A stretch of DNA of 64,000 bases. Origin: Lindgomyces ingoldianus. Taxonomy: Eukaryota; Ascomycota; Dothideomycetes; Pleosporales; Lindgomycetaceae. Below are positions 22,000 to 35,600 of this stretch, piece after piece. Made by a program: the position numbers and the translations under genes. Under the pieces are notes generated by a model. That model saw only the letters and a list, made by a program, of their open reading frames with translations. It made no database searches and was not told the origin of the DNA. How positions within the stretch are numbered: the stretch's first letter is position 1; the number at the start of each line of letters is the position of its first letter. Location: positions 481,495-545,494 of the forward strand of contig NW_022985164.1 of the NCBI RefSeq assembly GCF_010093535.1, written 5' to 3'.

Positions 22000-24900
22000 G
22001 CTATGCTACATGCTTAATCTAGTCTTCTTTTTTTCCTATTATAATTAACTACTGCACAGTTAGGGGTGTAAAAATTACTTCTATAGTGTAATTTTTCCTG
22101 CTAAATGTAATTAGCTCTGCTAAGACCTTCTAAGCAAAGCCTACTGCAAGTAAAAAGGGGGTTCTAGAGGATCTCCCCCTAGTTAAGCAAAATAGTAGTG
22201 CAACTTTAGGCTTTAGCTTTACATCTACTCTAACCTATTTTAATCTTTCCTAACTAGACATTATCTGCTTTAATACTTTTACAGCCTTAGTTAACTTTAC
22301 TTTATAATAATAATAAGTTATAGTAAGCTACTATATTATAGCTATCTATAATGTATATAAGTGTATTAAGTTATCCTATGTTATCTACTAACCTTTATAA
22401 AGGATTATAAAGGCCTTAAAATTACACCTAACATAATATTAGCCTAATGTAAAACACTTTTAACTATTTCTTTTTTTCTTTAAGCTATAAAGCTATACTA
22501 ATTATATTAAAATTAAAAGCATATTTGCATACTATAAACTATTACATAGGGGGTAAGAGCTTAGAGGTGTTCTATTACTTAGAATAATAAGTTTAGATAG
22601 CTTAAATTCTTTTTTATATAAAATTTTTTCTTAAAAGTTTTTAGCCTAATTAAGTTTTTTTCTAAACTTAATAAGAATGCTATTTTAAAAAAAGTTATAC
22701 TTTTAGAGACTTTAAAAAAATAAATTTATTTAGTATAGTATAAGCCTTACTACGCCTTATTTTAATAAGTAGAATCTTAATTTACTTAAAGTTAATCTAT
22801 CCCTAATCTGCTTTAACTTTTTTTAATTAGTACCTTTCTCTCTTAACCTATCCTTTTTTTCTTATTATATAGTGTTATCCCTTTATATTATTACTATATA
22901 GACTTATTACCTACTTTCTGCCTAGTCTATAATAACTACAGACCTTTTTCTAACTTCTCTACTAATAAAGTTAGAGCTCTCTATTACTAGTGTAATAGAC
23001 ATAGCTGTGTAGTATGTTACTTTATTATAATTATTATATTCTTTAGCGCTTATATCTAGTTTTATTTAGGCGTGTTAGCTATTAGCTAATGTTAACTCTA
23101 ATATATAACTCTTAAAACGCGTTTAAGCTTGCGCTACTACAGTCTAATTAGGTCTATGCTAGGGCTAACCTGCACATGCTAGGTGTGACACTGCATTAAG
23201 CAGAACGCTAGTGCTTAATTAATTATTTTATATATATTAAGACTTTTTTAAGACTTTTACGCCTTTTTTTACTTCTTCTACACTATCTGTCTAGATTTAT
23301 TATAATATATAATTAACTCTTTTTAAGTCCTTTACGCTAACTTCTACTCCTCCTACACTGTTTATATATATATATTATTATAATATATAGCTAACTTTAT
23401 AAAGACCTGTCTAATTTCTACTTTTTTAATATACTTTAAATTAGCCTGCTCTATCTCTATTTATATGTAGAGATTAAAAGTAACTAAGGGCTAGTTTTTT
23501 ATAAGATAATTTACTAAAGGTATATATTATTACTACTATAAACTATATTACTTTTATTAACTTTAGTCTAATGCAGAATTCTATAAGTAGCTGTTTTAAC
23601 TATAGTGCCTTTTACTAGCCTAAGAAGTAGGTTAATAAGAGTTAGGCAGATTCTTCTTAGTACTTTATATGTTGCCTAATAAGTAATATTAACCTTTTAA
23701 CCTTTTTAAATCTACCTTTATTCCTGTGTTATCTTTTATAGAGTAGGCACCTACTTAGCAAATCCTTTTAAAAGCATCTTTAATTATATAATACAGCCTT
23801 AGCTTTTATGTTAGCTAACTATAAATAAATAAATTAAAGTGTGTGTAGCATAAGCGTAAAGGTTTTTTAGATTATAAAAAAGATGTACTATATGTATAGC
23901 CTATTAGAGCCTACTAAGGGGGACGTTCTCTCTTACGCACAGCTATACTTTTATAATCCTGCCTAGGCTAACAGTGCGCGTATAGGGCATTAGGCTAATA
24001 GTAGTCTTAATCTAACTATACTTACGCAGCTACTATAGATAGTTAAGACAAATTACAATAATTCTTAAATTAAAATATACAAAACTATATATAAGTAGTT
24101 ATAGTAAGCTTATAAGTAAGATAAAAAATTATAAATTACTTTTAATCTATAACTATAGTTAATTATATAGGCTAGGGCTAATTAACATTAAAAGAACCTG
24201 CCTGTTGCTAAGAAAATTACTACTCTAGTCTATAATAAGCTAGTTAAGAATTATAACTAAAATTTTATTTTTTACTACTAACTTAGCCCTAATCTAAGAC
24301 ACTGTTAGTCTCTATACTAAAAGATTAAACATACACATGCAGCATATTAGCCTCTCTACTATGTTTTAATGTTTTTATAAAGTACTCTTAGGTTTTACTA
24401 TAGTTTACAGCTGCGTACTTTACACATGTCTTACACCTAGAATACTCTAACTAATTCTAAGTATTACTAATTTTACCTATTTCCCTAGCATAGCAGTCTT
24501 ATTATGCTTTTTAATTATAGTCTATTATTCTAGCAATTTATTGTTAACTGCTAAGCTTAGTGTAAACAGAGAAAGTTATAGTAGATTATAGTAAATTAAA
24601 AATAGTTACATGCTAATCTATATTAAAAAGTGTGTAATACATTAAATTAGAATAACTTTTAAGCTAATTTAGTTAAAATTTAGACTATTTTTCTTTTAAG
24701 TTACATTAGCAGTAGTTACTTTATTATATAGTGTTATTAGAACTTTATAGCTATTATTTAAAAGCTTAGTTAACTTACTTTATTTATTACTTTTACTGCT
24801 AATTCTAAATAGCTAGAGTTAGAGCAGGAGATTAGTACGTCCTTTTAGCTATTAGATTAGCTAGATCTAGTCACACGCGTTTTTAAGCTGCGTCTTAACT

Positions 24901-27900
24901 CCCTTCTTACAGACCTCTAGACTAACTATGTATTTAGCTAGTATACTAGTATTATGTATACTATTAAGTACTAGAAGTAGGGTTTACTTTATACTTATAT
25001 TTTACTTTTTTTATATTATAATTACTATAATTAGTTCCTTAATCTAAACTTTATTAATTAAGTTATATAAGCTAAGCTTTTTATAAAAGCTTAAGATTTA
25101 AATAAAGTCTTAAGTAACATTATTAAAACTACTATAGTTTATAGGCTATATAGAACCTTAAATCCTAGCATGCTCTATATGCAGACTACAGAGCGTTCTC
25201 TCTAAGCAACCTGTTAGAAGCAATTTCTAAAGGAATACACTAATAAGACTTTAGTTAGTAGAAACAGTTATCTTATATATTAGTGTTAACTTAGTTTAAC
25301 TTAGGTTGTAAAGTGTTATAGTTAAAACATTATAGTTAATAATTACTAAGTAGTGCCTTATAGTTTATACCTTTTATATAAGTACAACACACATGTTAAC
25401 GTAGAGGTCTGTGCCTTTATAAAGTTAGTTAAATATATATATAAGTATATCTATAAAGGCACTAATTAGGTTGTTATCTGTATCTAGCAAAAGAACAAAG
25501 TTGCCTAGTATCTAAACATACACTATATTAGACTAACTAAGGCTGTTTAGCAATTAATAAAGTTTAAAGTTTATAAAGAGAAGCCTTCTATTATTTAATT
25601 AGCAGTGCATTTACTAGAACAGCATATAGTCACCTTTTATAACAAGGATAGTGCTAAACAGGTAGAGATTGTAGTTAAACAGAAAAGATTATTATTAATA
25701 AAATAGTTAAAGTATAATGCTTTTTATATAAATAAGTGTAATTTTCTTTACTAAGACTTTCTAACCTAGTATTATTAGAATCTAAAGAAAGATAGTAGTA
25801 AATAGACTTAGTTCTAACATAATTAGTACTTTATTAGTTATGTCTACTTCTGTAGTTTTTTCTCTAGAGAGTGTTTCTATCTTAGAATGCTTTTTATATA
25901 AATCCTAGGCGTAATTAGTTTTAAACATCTTTATATAGTTAATAGTTAAATTTAACTTACTTTTAAAAACACTTATTTAGCTTTTAATCTTTTAGTTAAG
26001 GATAAATTATAGTAGTATATATTTCTTAAGCTTTAGCATTTAGCACTTACTTTTAAGTTACATTGCGTCTTTCTTTAGGCCCTAGTCTTTAAAAATGTAG
26101 GTAATTTTATAGTGTTATAAGACAAGTTTTTCTAACATCTATCTAACAACCTGCCCCTCTGCTTAGAATAAATAGTGTTGCCTCCTAGCATTACTAATTC
26201 TATAAAAGATCTATGCCTGTAGCTAATTAACTAAGCTATGCTTAAGTTATTTAAAAAAAACCTTTCTAATTTTAATATGCTTATGCTATAAAGATATTAG
26301 GTGTAGAAGGCTGTTAATTTATTAGTTGCTAAGCAGCTTAATTATAACACTATAAAGCAGAATCTTAATTATACTAATGTGTATAATAAGCTAAATAAGG
26401 CCTAACTAAAAGTTTTTTATGCTGTTACTTAGTCTATCTTTACTACACTATAATTTAGTTGCTACTTTGTTTAAGGCTCTAGCAGAACTAGAAAGACTTT
26501 TTTATATAAGACTATTTATATTTATCTTTAGACCTAACATAAGATTATTTTGTGCGTAGCATTATCTAGCATTGCTGCGCTTCTTCTTTCTAGCAGCTGC
26601 ACTACTTATTATTAGTTTAAGATACTTATTAATATTAAAGACAGATCTACCTACTTTATATGTGCAGACTTTTCTGCTGCAGACCTTATTTATTAGACAG
26701 ATTTAATTATATAGGATAAAGTCTTAATGCAGCACTAGTACTACTTTAAAGCAGTTAACTGTACACTATAAAATATTATAAAAAACAACTCCCTATTTAG
26801 AGGTATCCTAGTGCTGTTAGGAGGGGACTTTGCCTAAATCCTTCCTGTTGTTTTGCGCAGTAGGAGGTTATAGACTATACAAGCCTATCTTTAGAACTTC
26901 TATTTATAGCTATACTTTACTATTCTATAGCTAACAGAGAATATAAGAATAAAGTAGAGACCTACTAACTAAAAATATACTTAGTAGATATTAGACTTAG
27001 CTAGGCGCAATAAGAAGTCTGTTGCGCTTTTTCTTAAAATCTAGTAGTTTTAGTCTATATTTGCATTTTATTCTTACATCTATCTACTTAATCTACTTTA
27101 GAAACTTACTAACTTAGAAGTCTATGCTTTTTTATTAAAGTAAAAGTGTATATTAGCAGTCTAAAATAACACTGTTAATTCCCTAAATAACTTTTTATTT
27201 AAGTGCTTTAAAGGTGTTGTAATAAAGTTCTACTTTGCTAATAAAGTTTACTAATTTTTTTTAAATAAAATTAATTAACTACTAGAAAACTTACTCTAGA
27301 GCTTTAATTTACCTAGCCTCCCTCTGTCTACTCTACAACTAAAGGTTAGTGTTTCTGTTATGCTCTTACGTAATCTAGATCTAGGGTAAGGATTGTGTAA
27401 CAGCATGCGTTTTATAGTTACTGCTGTTAGCTAGACAGCGCCTTTTTTTATTAGTAGGATACTTAGCAGTAAGTTTAATAGTTAGATCTAAATAATTACA
27501 TGTGTAAAGTTAGTGTCTAAAAATAATAATGCCTTACTCTTTTTAATTATTTAGTATTAGATTTTAGTTTAACTCTGTTTTACTATATCTATTAATAAGT
27601 TATAAGGTTAGTTGCTTAAGATTATTAGTGTTAACCTATAACATCCTATCTTTACTTATAGCTAGTTATATGTAGCTTTTTTATGTGTTACTACTGTATC
27701 TAGCATCTCTATTCTAATTCTGCCTAGTTTAATAGGTAAGGTAGTTAATATTATGTATTCTAAAGTTATTTTATAGACTGCTCTATATAGTGCATGTACA
27801 TTTCTGCTCTGCTACTATATTTGCTCTATTAGTAATGTCTGCTTTTATTATAATTATATTAGTCCTACGCTATCCTATTTTAGGCAGTGCCTCTAGAAAT

Positions 27901-28200
27901 CTAGTTTTAGCTTTATGTAATAACAGATCTAGCCTTAGCCTTCTTAAATTAAGTTTAATTCTTTTTAATCTACTATAATACTTTTTTCTTACTTTTTACC
28001 TACTATATTATACTTTTTATTATTTTGCTTTTTATTTACTTGCTATGTTACTCTTTATATACACATCTGCTAGGGCTATTTTGCCTTCTAACCCTTCTAT
28101 ACATAAAGAGCCTATTAGGCCTATAGCTATTATGCTAAGTATTAAGTAGTAAATATTTATTTAAAAAATGCTTAATTAGCATTACATTATAACTACTTAC
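22000..28200 (+). mobile_element. Helitron (Rep-helicase), RIP-degraded
   Basis: The plus strand preserves Helitron landmarks between many stops. The Rep/HUH neighbourhood lies near 24960-25290, followed by VNVEVCAFIKLVKYIYKYIY near 25390-25460. The Pif1-like helicase follows, with a block reading GILVLLGGDF and ILPVVL at about 26805-26860, LTENIRI near 26930, and the C-terminal MLLRNLDLG then GLCNSMRFIVT at about 27360-27420. The helicase frame runs to about 27800. Stops are mostly TAA and TAG at former Gln or Trp codons. Ends are approximate: I could not fix the 5' TC end or the 3' CTRR end. A small palindrome AATGCTTAATTAGCATT at about 28168 could be the 3' hairpin. Helitrons move by rolling-circle replication; this copy is dead. 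Confidence 0.8.
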
Positions 28201-31200
28201 TTTACCTACATTAATTATAGTCTAACTAGACAAGAGGAGAGAAGTATTAGCTACACCTACCTTAATATAAGCTGCTTTTATGCTACTTTATTATATAAGC
28301 TAATTTTCTTATAAAACTAGAACTTTTATTATTCTTTTACTATTCTGCCTAAGTATAATATTTCTTTTTTTAACTTTAACTATAACCTAGACTAGCTTTT
28401 TGTTAATAATAAAGGTGTAATAAATTAGTGTTAGTAGGGCTGTTACTGCAGCCTCTACCTGCCCTATCTAGGGCGGCTTTAGTCCTAGATGTGGTTCCCC
28501 TCTACTGTTGTCTAGGAGTGGCCGCTCTAGAATAGACTAGTTTATAGTTAGGTAGTAGGTAATCTACTAGATGCTACCTAATTTTATCTGCTTTATATAT
28601 AGAACTATAACATAAAGCTTCTAAGGCTTATGTTTTATAATACTAAGGTAGTTAAACTAGAAGACTTATATTCTAAGCCTAACTTTTATTTCTAGCATAC
28701 TTTTTAGCTAAGGCATAGGCGTGTAAGGTTAGAAGAATAGTACACATTAAAAAACTTTCCCTATTAGGTTTAGCTTAATGCTTATTAGGTATGTTATCTT
28801 AACTAGTCTTTAATTATTTCTAATTATACTCTAGATTTATTATAATCTTAAATGCTTTATATGTTATTTATTAGCATAATATTTTTAGTTATTACTAGAA
28901 GATTATAAGCTAAAGTATAAAAATACTTTTTTACTTTTAATAAAGTTAATATCTAGTTCTACTTCTTTTTCTTTTACAAGCTACTATAATAGTAGCATGT
29001 TACAAGATCTTTAATTAGTGTAGATCTGTTATTAGGCAATTAGGCGCATAGATTAGGCTTATTAGCACTAGTCTAGTTAGAAAAAAAAGGCAGATAATTA
29101 ATATTAAAAGTAAAAAAAACATTTTACTAATTAAATTAACAAAAATACTACTTACTTTAAAAAGTTAAGAAAGTTTATAAGTGTTTAGGGTCTTAAGCTT
29201 TAGCATTATTTTTTTAAAGGTTTTAATAATGTATAGCTACTAATTTACTTTATATTTATTATAGAAATAGTTATGTGCAGCCTATAATCTAATTATATTA
29301 GCTACTTATTATAAAATTGTAAACGCTGTCCTTTATATAGTAGGTATATTGTTATAAGGATAATCTATTAACTTTAGTAGAAAAAGCGTTAGTAGGTGTA
29401 GTGCTAGAGCAAACTGCTGCCACACTAACTTATATCTATCTAGAAAATAAACTAACTATCTAAACTTAGTAAACTAAAAGCAACTCTACTAACTCTGCCT
29501 AATGCTTTTAGAGTCTACTCTAATTAGTCTAAAAAAGATACTAATAATTATTAAGCCTATGCTTACACTTTTTAAAGAATTTCCTCTTCTTTAGTGTGCC
29601 TTTTATAAAGACAGTTATATTAGTGTAGCCTAGATTATTTACTATAGTTTTAACTTTTTTTTTTCTAATATTACCTAACTCTAACTAGATTAAGTGTTTA
29701 TTATAGAATTATTTTATAGCTAATTAGGTCTTAACTTTTTTAATAAATAAAAAGTTAAAACTTAAAAAAGTGTTAGTAGAAACTTTTATATTATTAGCAG
29801 CTATAAACTTTTTATTATTAGTATTTTCTAAGTCCTTATCTTCTTTAAATTAACTTTTAGCTATGTTAGTGTTATTTATAGGCCTTTTTACTTTTTCTTT
29901 ATTACTATTAGCTAGGCTCTTTTTAGCATTAAAAGCTATGCTAATGTCTACTACTATGTTAAACTAGAATAATAGGGACTGCATTACTTTGCTAAGTTTT
30001 ATGCACTTATTTATTATAAGTTTTATTATATCTTTAATCTAGTCCTAGACCTAACTAAACTAAGACTATAGTAATTTATTATTTATAAAGATTACTTCTT
30101 AGAATAACTTAATTATAATTAGTAGAGCTGTGTACATATTTTGCTGTATAGGCTAGGCCCTAGTCCTTAGAACTTAGTAACTAAATAAGTTAATTATAAA
30201 GGCTATAACTAAATTATAAGAAATAGTAGGTTTATTATAAATTAAAACTAAAGTAGCTTTTTAGAGGCTTAGATCTACCTTAGTTAAAGCTAATCTAGGC
30301 CTTTTTAGTGTTAGAGTAGATGTTAGCATAGCTAGACTCTTCTATAAAGTAGGGATGCTTTTTAGGGAGGTAGTAATATTTTTAGGCATTACTTTTTTCT
30401 TTTTTAGCTAATAGACTTTATTTTATTTAATAAATTTAGTTTAATCTGCTAATATATGTTAGTATTTAAGTATATTTTATTTAGAAAAAGAATAACTTAC
30501 TTTAAAAATTATAACTTTTACCTTTTATACTATAGTAATAATTTGCATAACTATAGCTAAAATAGTTAAAGATATATATATAGTAGATAAACTTACTGTT
30601 TTTTTTTAAGCATTTCTAGCAAAGATCTTATAAGATCTAACCTACTATAAAGGCTACTAGTGCCTTAGCTACTTTAGGGCGTGTAACTTTAATTAGAACT
30701 AGGTTAAAGCTATTTTAAAAAAAATTAACTTATGTACACACTATAATAATCTAATTTATTTGCATCTTAACTAACTTTAAATAGGCTGTTATAACTTTTA
30801 TGTTTAAATCTTTTATAAACTTAGAGTCTATTAGGCGCCTAAAGAGTTCTATTATCTTTATAGTAGTCTAGACCCCTTTATATAGCAGCTTTAAATTAAT
30901 AATTTTATATAAATTAGTGTCTTTTATAGAAAAGTTAAACTGCTTAAATTTACTACTTAAAAGTTTAGGCTAAAGTATAATCTTTTTTTTTTTTTTACTT
31001 TTAGTTAGCTTTAACCTAGCTTTAGCTAGATCTATCTAATAAAGTAAAACAATTAGGGTTAGAGCAGGTAGGGCCTAACCTATGCTATATCTGTAATGTT
31101 TATACTAGGAATATAGTGGCATAAACTGCTACTAGAAAGGGTACAGTCTGCCTAGAGTAAACAGAGGTGCTTTATGTTAAGGCTACTAAGTGTTCTAGTA

Positions 31201-31950
31201 CAGACCCTAAGCCTGCAGATATTAACCCTAGGCCTACAGATATAGACCTTGCAGTAGCAGATATAGTCTGCAACTTAGCTAATAGGCAAATTGCTGCTAA
31301 TATTCTCTATAGCTAGATATAAGTTAGATATAAGTAAAAGTAGGCTATAAAAAAATATTATTAGTCTAATTTCTTTTTAAGTTATATTAATTTAGATTAA
31401 TTTAGATTTACTTACACTTTTACTATACTATTACTAGCTCTAATCTTAGCTGCCCTGCAAGCTGTACAGTCTAGTCTAGCTAAAGGCGCAGGCAGGCACT
31501 GTCTAGTTTAGTCCTGCCTGCAATGCTATTAGACTTAGGTAAGACTGTGTGTCTTCTAGTTAGAATGTATTAGGCATAGAAGGTAAAAAAGTAAGTCTTA
31601 ATAACATATTATTTAATAAAGTAAGTTTATTATTATCTAGCGCTTCTATTTTTCTTAATTAGCTCTAGATTATAACATATGTAAGGTAAAACTTACTATT
31701 ACTATTAGCACTAGCCTTTTTAGCTAAGAGGTTTTAGCCTCTAGTTAGGCCTTTACCTTAAAAATTAATAATAACCTTAGTATTAATTTTTAGTAATAAA
31801 GGCTTATTATTAGGTTATAACTAGTTATTATTTAGTGTTATTATAGTGTTATTAGATATAATCTACTGTGTTAGAAGTAAGTAAAAAGTGTTAGAAGCTA
31901 TTTTAATTAAATTTTAACTTAAAATGTGTAGATAAAGTAAAATGTGTACT
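28201..31950 (-). other. AT-rich relics, unassigned, possibly minus-strand coding
   Basis: No family could be assigned. The minus strand has segments that read as coding if former Gln codons are allowed for, for example LYKGQRLQFYNK at about 29310-29340. Donor-like GTAAGT occurs on the minus strand near 29150 and 30500, which would suggest an intron-containing transposon gene. On the plus strand around 31060-31310 a Cys-containing frame also survives. A perfect 9-base inverted repeat lies at 31488-31521. I offer this only as a description of what remains. Confidence 0.3.
31488..31521. repeat. Perfect 9-base palindrome with 16-base loop
   Basis: GCAGGCAGG at 31488-31496 pairs with CCTGCCTGC at 31513-31521. 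The arms are GC-rich inside RIP-degraded sequence. It could be the hairpin of a transposon end or a transcriptional structure; nothing nearby decides between these. Confidence 0.5.
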
Positions 31951-31951
31951 T

Positions 31952-32600
31952 GTAGTGTCCTTAGCAGTTTAGGATTAGCTAGTAAGGTCGCACTGCCCTA
32001 GTTAGGTGGGTTAGTGGGCGTGGCAGGAGGAGATGTGAAGCTGGGTTGGTTAGATTGTTTATTGTGGCGGCTGTGCGCGTAAGCGAGCTGTTACGTAATC
32101 CTTCCTAATTAGGACTAGCCCCCTTCTTCCTGGAAAGGAAGGCTAATCTGCTCGTTTAGTTGCATCAGACTACACAGAAGGAAGCACGGCCATGAAGTGC
32201 AACCGGGCACTGGCGGCGGACAGGTATACCTCTTGGTGATATCTGACTGACTAAACTCCTGAAGTACTTCTAGAGTGTTCGGGCCATTCCCGCCACGTCT
32301 TCGGGAAATGCTTGGTACACGCAACTTATCATCCTCCAGGGGTAATAGGGAACACTGACCCATGAGCACCCAACCTGCGAGGTTCTAAGAATAGCTTACG
32401 TCAAGATTGTATCCAGAAAGCAGGCGACAAAAGTGGCCACATGATGCATTGCCCTGGTCTAAGGTGGTGATAACTACCATTGGTAGAGATAGATGTTGAA
32501 AATTTGAGACTACAGGTGGGCTAACCTGATCGGTTTGCCAAGCCGACCCGGCATGGTCAGTGCGCTTAGTCGCACAAATCTTGCCTAACCTGCAAAATTA
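31952..32600. other. GC-normal micro-island inside AT-rich block
   Basis: About 650 bases of ordinary composition sit between AT-rich stretches on both sides. It begins near TGTAGTGTCCTTAGC and fades near CGCACAAATCTTGCC. There is an 84-codon minus frame at 32115-32369 with no recognisable domain, so I do not call it a gene. It may be a single-copy or recently arrived fragment that escaped RIP, such as a solo LTR or a captured host segment. Confidence 0.5.
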
Positions 32601-32639
32601 TCTAAGCAACTTTACCTAACCTTATTACTATAAATTTAT

Positions 32640-35600
32640 TAACAATATATTTAAAATGTCTTTTATAAATAAGGTAAGTTATTTTTAGGTATTAAAAACA
32701 CTATATCTTACTACTTTAAGCTATATATGTTAAATATGCTAGCTTAAAAACTTGTTCTAGCACTTTTAAGCTATAGAAGAAAAATGTAAGTAAAGCTAAG
32801 TAAGTTAATATATTACTAATGTATTAATAATGCATTAGAATAAAAGCTAGGTTAAGATTACTTTAGGTAAACTTTTCTACTACTTAAATCTTATAAAGAA
32901 TAAGAATAAAAGTGTAAAAGTAAAGTTTTATAATTAAAAAGTAAAATATTTTTATAATTAATTTCTAATTTATTACTAATATATTAAACACTTTTCTTTA
33001 CTAATAGTAATTTACACGCGCATGTTAAAGCCTATAAAGTGTAGCTAGTAAAGCCTTATACTAGTACACTTAGTCTAAAAGAGTTAAGAGCTGTTAAAAG
33101 TAAGAGTCTTATAGTAATGTATTTTTAATTTATTACTAATGCATTAACTTTAGAGTTTTATAATAATTTTTTATAAGCCTAGAACTAAATTTATAACTTT
33201 AATAAAAATATTACTAGCTTTAGTAAAAACTATATAATTCTTTAAAATAGTTTATTACTAATAAATTAATATTAGAAACTTCTACTAAAGGTTCTTTTAT
33301 TCTAAAGCCTTATAAATGTTACCTTTATATCCCTATTAATAAGACTAGAAAAAATAAAAGTAAAGTAAATAATATTTAATGCATTATAAATATATTAGAA
33401 CTTTATTAAAATATCTATAAGTTAACTTTTCTTACACTTGCTTAGAAGCTAAAGTAAAAAGTAGGCGTTACACTACATGCCTTACTGCAAAGTGTAAAAG
33501 TAAGTATATGCTAATACTTTAATAATACATTACTAATTTATTAATAGCCTGTCTTACTAATGTTTTTACTATAAGTAGAGATACTAACTGCCTAGTGTAA
33601 GCTAAGTTTATAGATAATTCTTCTAAAAAGAATAAAAAATAAGTTATAAAAAAAGTTAAAAATAAAAATAAAAATAAAAATAAAGTTTAAGTCTAAGTTT
33701 TTTTAAATACATTAAAAATGCATTTTTAATTAGTTATAACTATATAGAGGNNNNNNNNNNCTTTACCTACTTTTTTTTTAATAATAGTTTAGCTTTTTTA
33801 TTTATTTTATATTATCTTACTTTTAACTTATAGTTTACGCTTAGTTAAGATAATTCTAAGAAAACACTTATTAAAGAAGTAAAGTACTTAATTTAAATTA
33901 TTAGTAATTTATTCTTAACTTATTAGTAATAAGTTATAGATTACTTTTTTATCTTTTTTAAATATCCTTTTTTTATAACTGTAATCTATTACTTATTACT
34001 CTAGATAAAAAGGCGTTAGATAAAAAGTTAAAGAAGTTATTATTTTTATTTAAAGATAATTATTAACACTTTTAATTACATGTTATAAGTTCTTTTTTAA
34101 AGAGTGCTTCTAAAGAATAATGTATTAGCAATGTATTAATAATAAATTAAAGTAATACTTACTTTCTTTATAATTTACTTTCTTATACTTATAGCTAAGA
34201 GCAGTAGATCTATATATATAGCTAATTTTATACTAAGTTTTAATAGCTTTTTATTAGTAATTTTATTAGTTAAGAATCTTAGCACTATTAAAGTTAGTAA
34301 TATATTAATAATATATTAAAATTACTTACTAATAAATTACTTAAAGAAGAGATAACTGCCTACCTATAAAGTTTAACTTATAGTAAGTCTACTTTATAGC
34401 ATTTGTATTTTATCTTGTTCTATCCTAGACAGCTAGATCTATGCTAGAACAGTACTTATTTACTCTACTAGCTATAACATGGTCCACAAGCGAATGTTTA
34501 ACACAAGCGAGTGTTCCGCCCTACTACTAAATTTAACTTTAAAGACTATTAATTTAACAACATAAAAATATACTATATAAAATAAACTACTATAAGATTA
34601 TTTAATATCCTTACATGTATAAAAGTTATGCTTAGGCTTATTACAGCACTTGCAGCGCTGTGCGCGCGCTGTGCTGCTTTTAGCAGTTAACTTCTTCTAA
34701 GGCATTTTACTACCTTTTGCTATACTAGTAAGCTTCTAAGTACTTAACTTAAAGCTTTAATAACTTGTTAAAGTTTTTTTTTTTTAAATTTACTTTTTTT
34801 TACACTACTTACACTTTATAGCTGCCTTATAGGCCCTCTCTAAGGCAGCTACTTAATTATGCTATAGAATAGTAACATAAGCTATTTTAGTAGCGCCTTT
34901 ACTTAGCTACTTTACTAGATTAAGTATAGTAAAAAAATAAAATTCTAATGCCTTTAAATTTAATTATATAGTAAAGTTAACTAAGCCTTAACTTTATAAA
35001 AATTACTAGGTGTTTAAGCCTTCTAAGCAGTATTTAGTAGTAGAGTAGCTAGCTAATTAAGTAGCTATATATTAAGCTTTAAAAGCACTAGCTCTAGGTT
35101 AAATAGAACTAGTTCTATAGCTCTAAAGCCTACGCAGATATTATCTATTATAATTAAGCAACTAAATACTACTTTAAAGGCTAGTAGAAAGGTTAGCTTA
35201 TTAATATAGTTAATCTAGTAGTAGATTAACTAGCTAATCTTAGTACTATACGCGCGCTTTAATAGCAAAAAGCAGCTAACATTAAGCAGCTATAGAATAT
35301 GTAACACATGTGCTAGCATATAGAGCGCTATAATACACTTTTACTTACAGAGCTTTAGGAATTTAATAGAGTAATAGCTTTTATAGCTATTAAAAATAAG
35401 TAGCTACTATAAGCCTACTAAGTAATTTTTTATATGTAAATTAAAGTGCTTTAGCTATATAATTTTATATTTATTAGTTATCTAGCTATTATTACTAACA
35501 CTAATAGCCTAGTCTTTTAGTATATTCTTATTTTTATACTAGGCAGATAGGTGATGCTTGCTTTTAAAAATTATGTACAGAGGTATTGCCTACTTATCTA

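Noticed and set aside
27790..27978. 62-codon plus frame after the Helitron helicase
   Set aside because: It is a stop-free stretch in AT-rich DNA just beyond the helicase relic, without independent evidence of being a gene.
32115..32369. 84-codon minus frame in the micro-island
   Set aside because: Too short and without a motif; it may be chance in normal-composition DNA.
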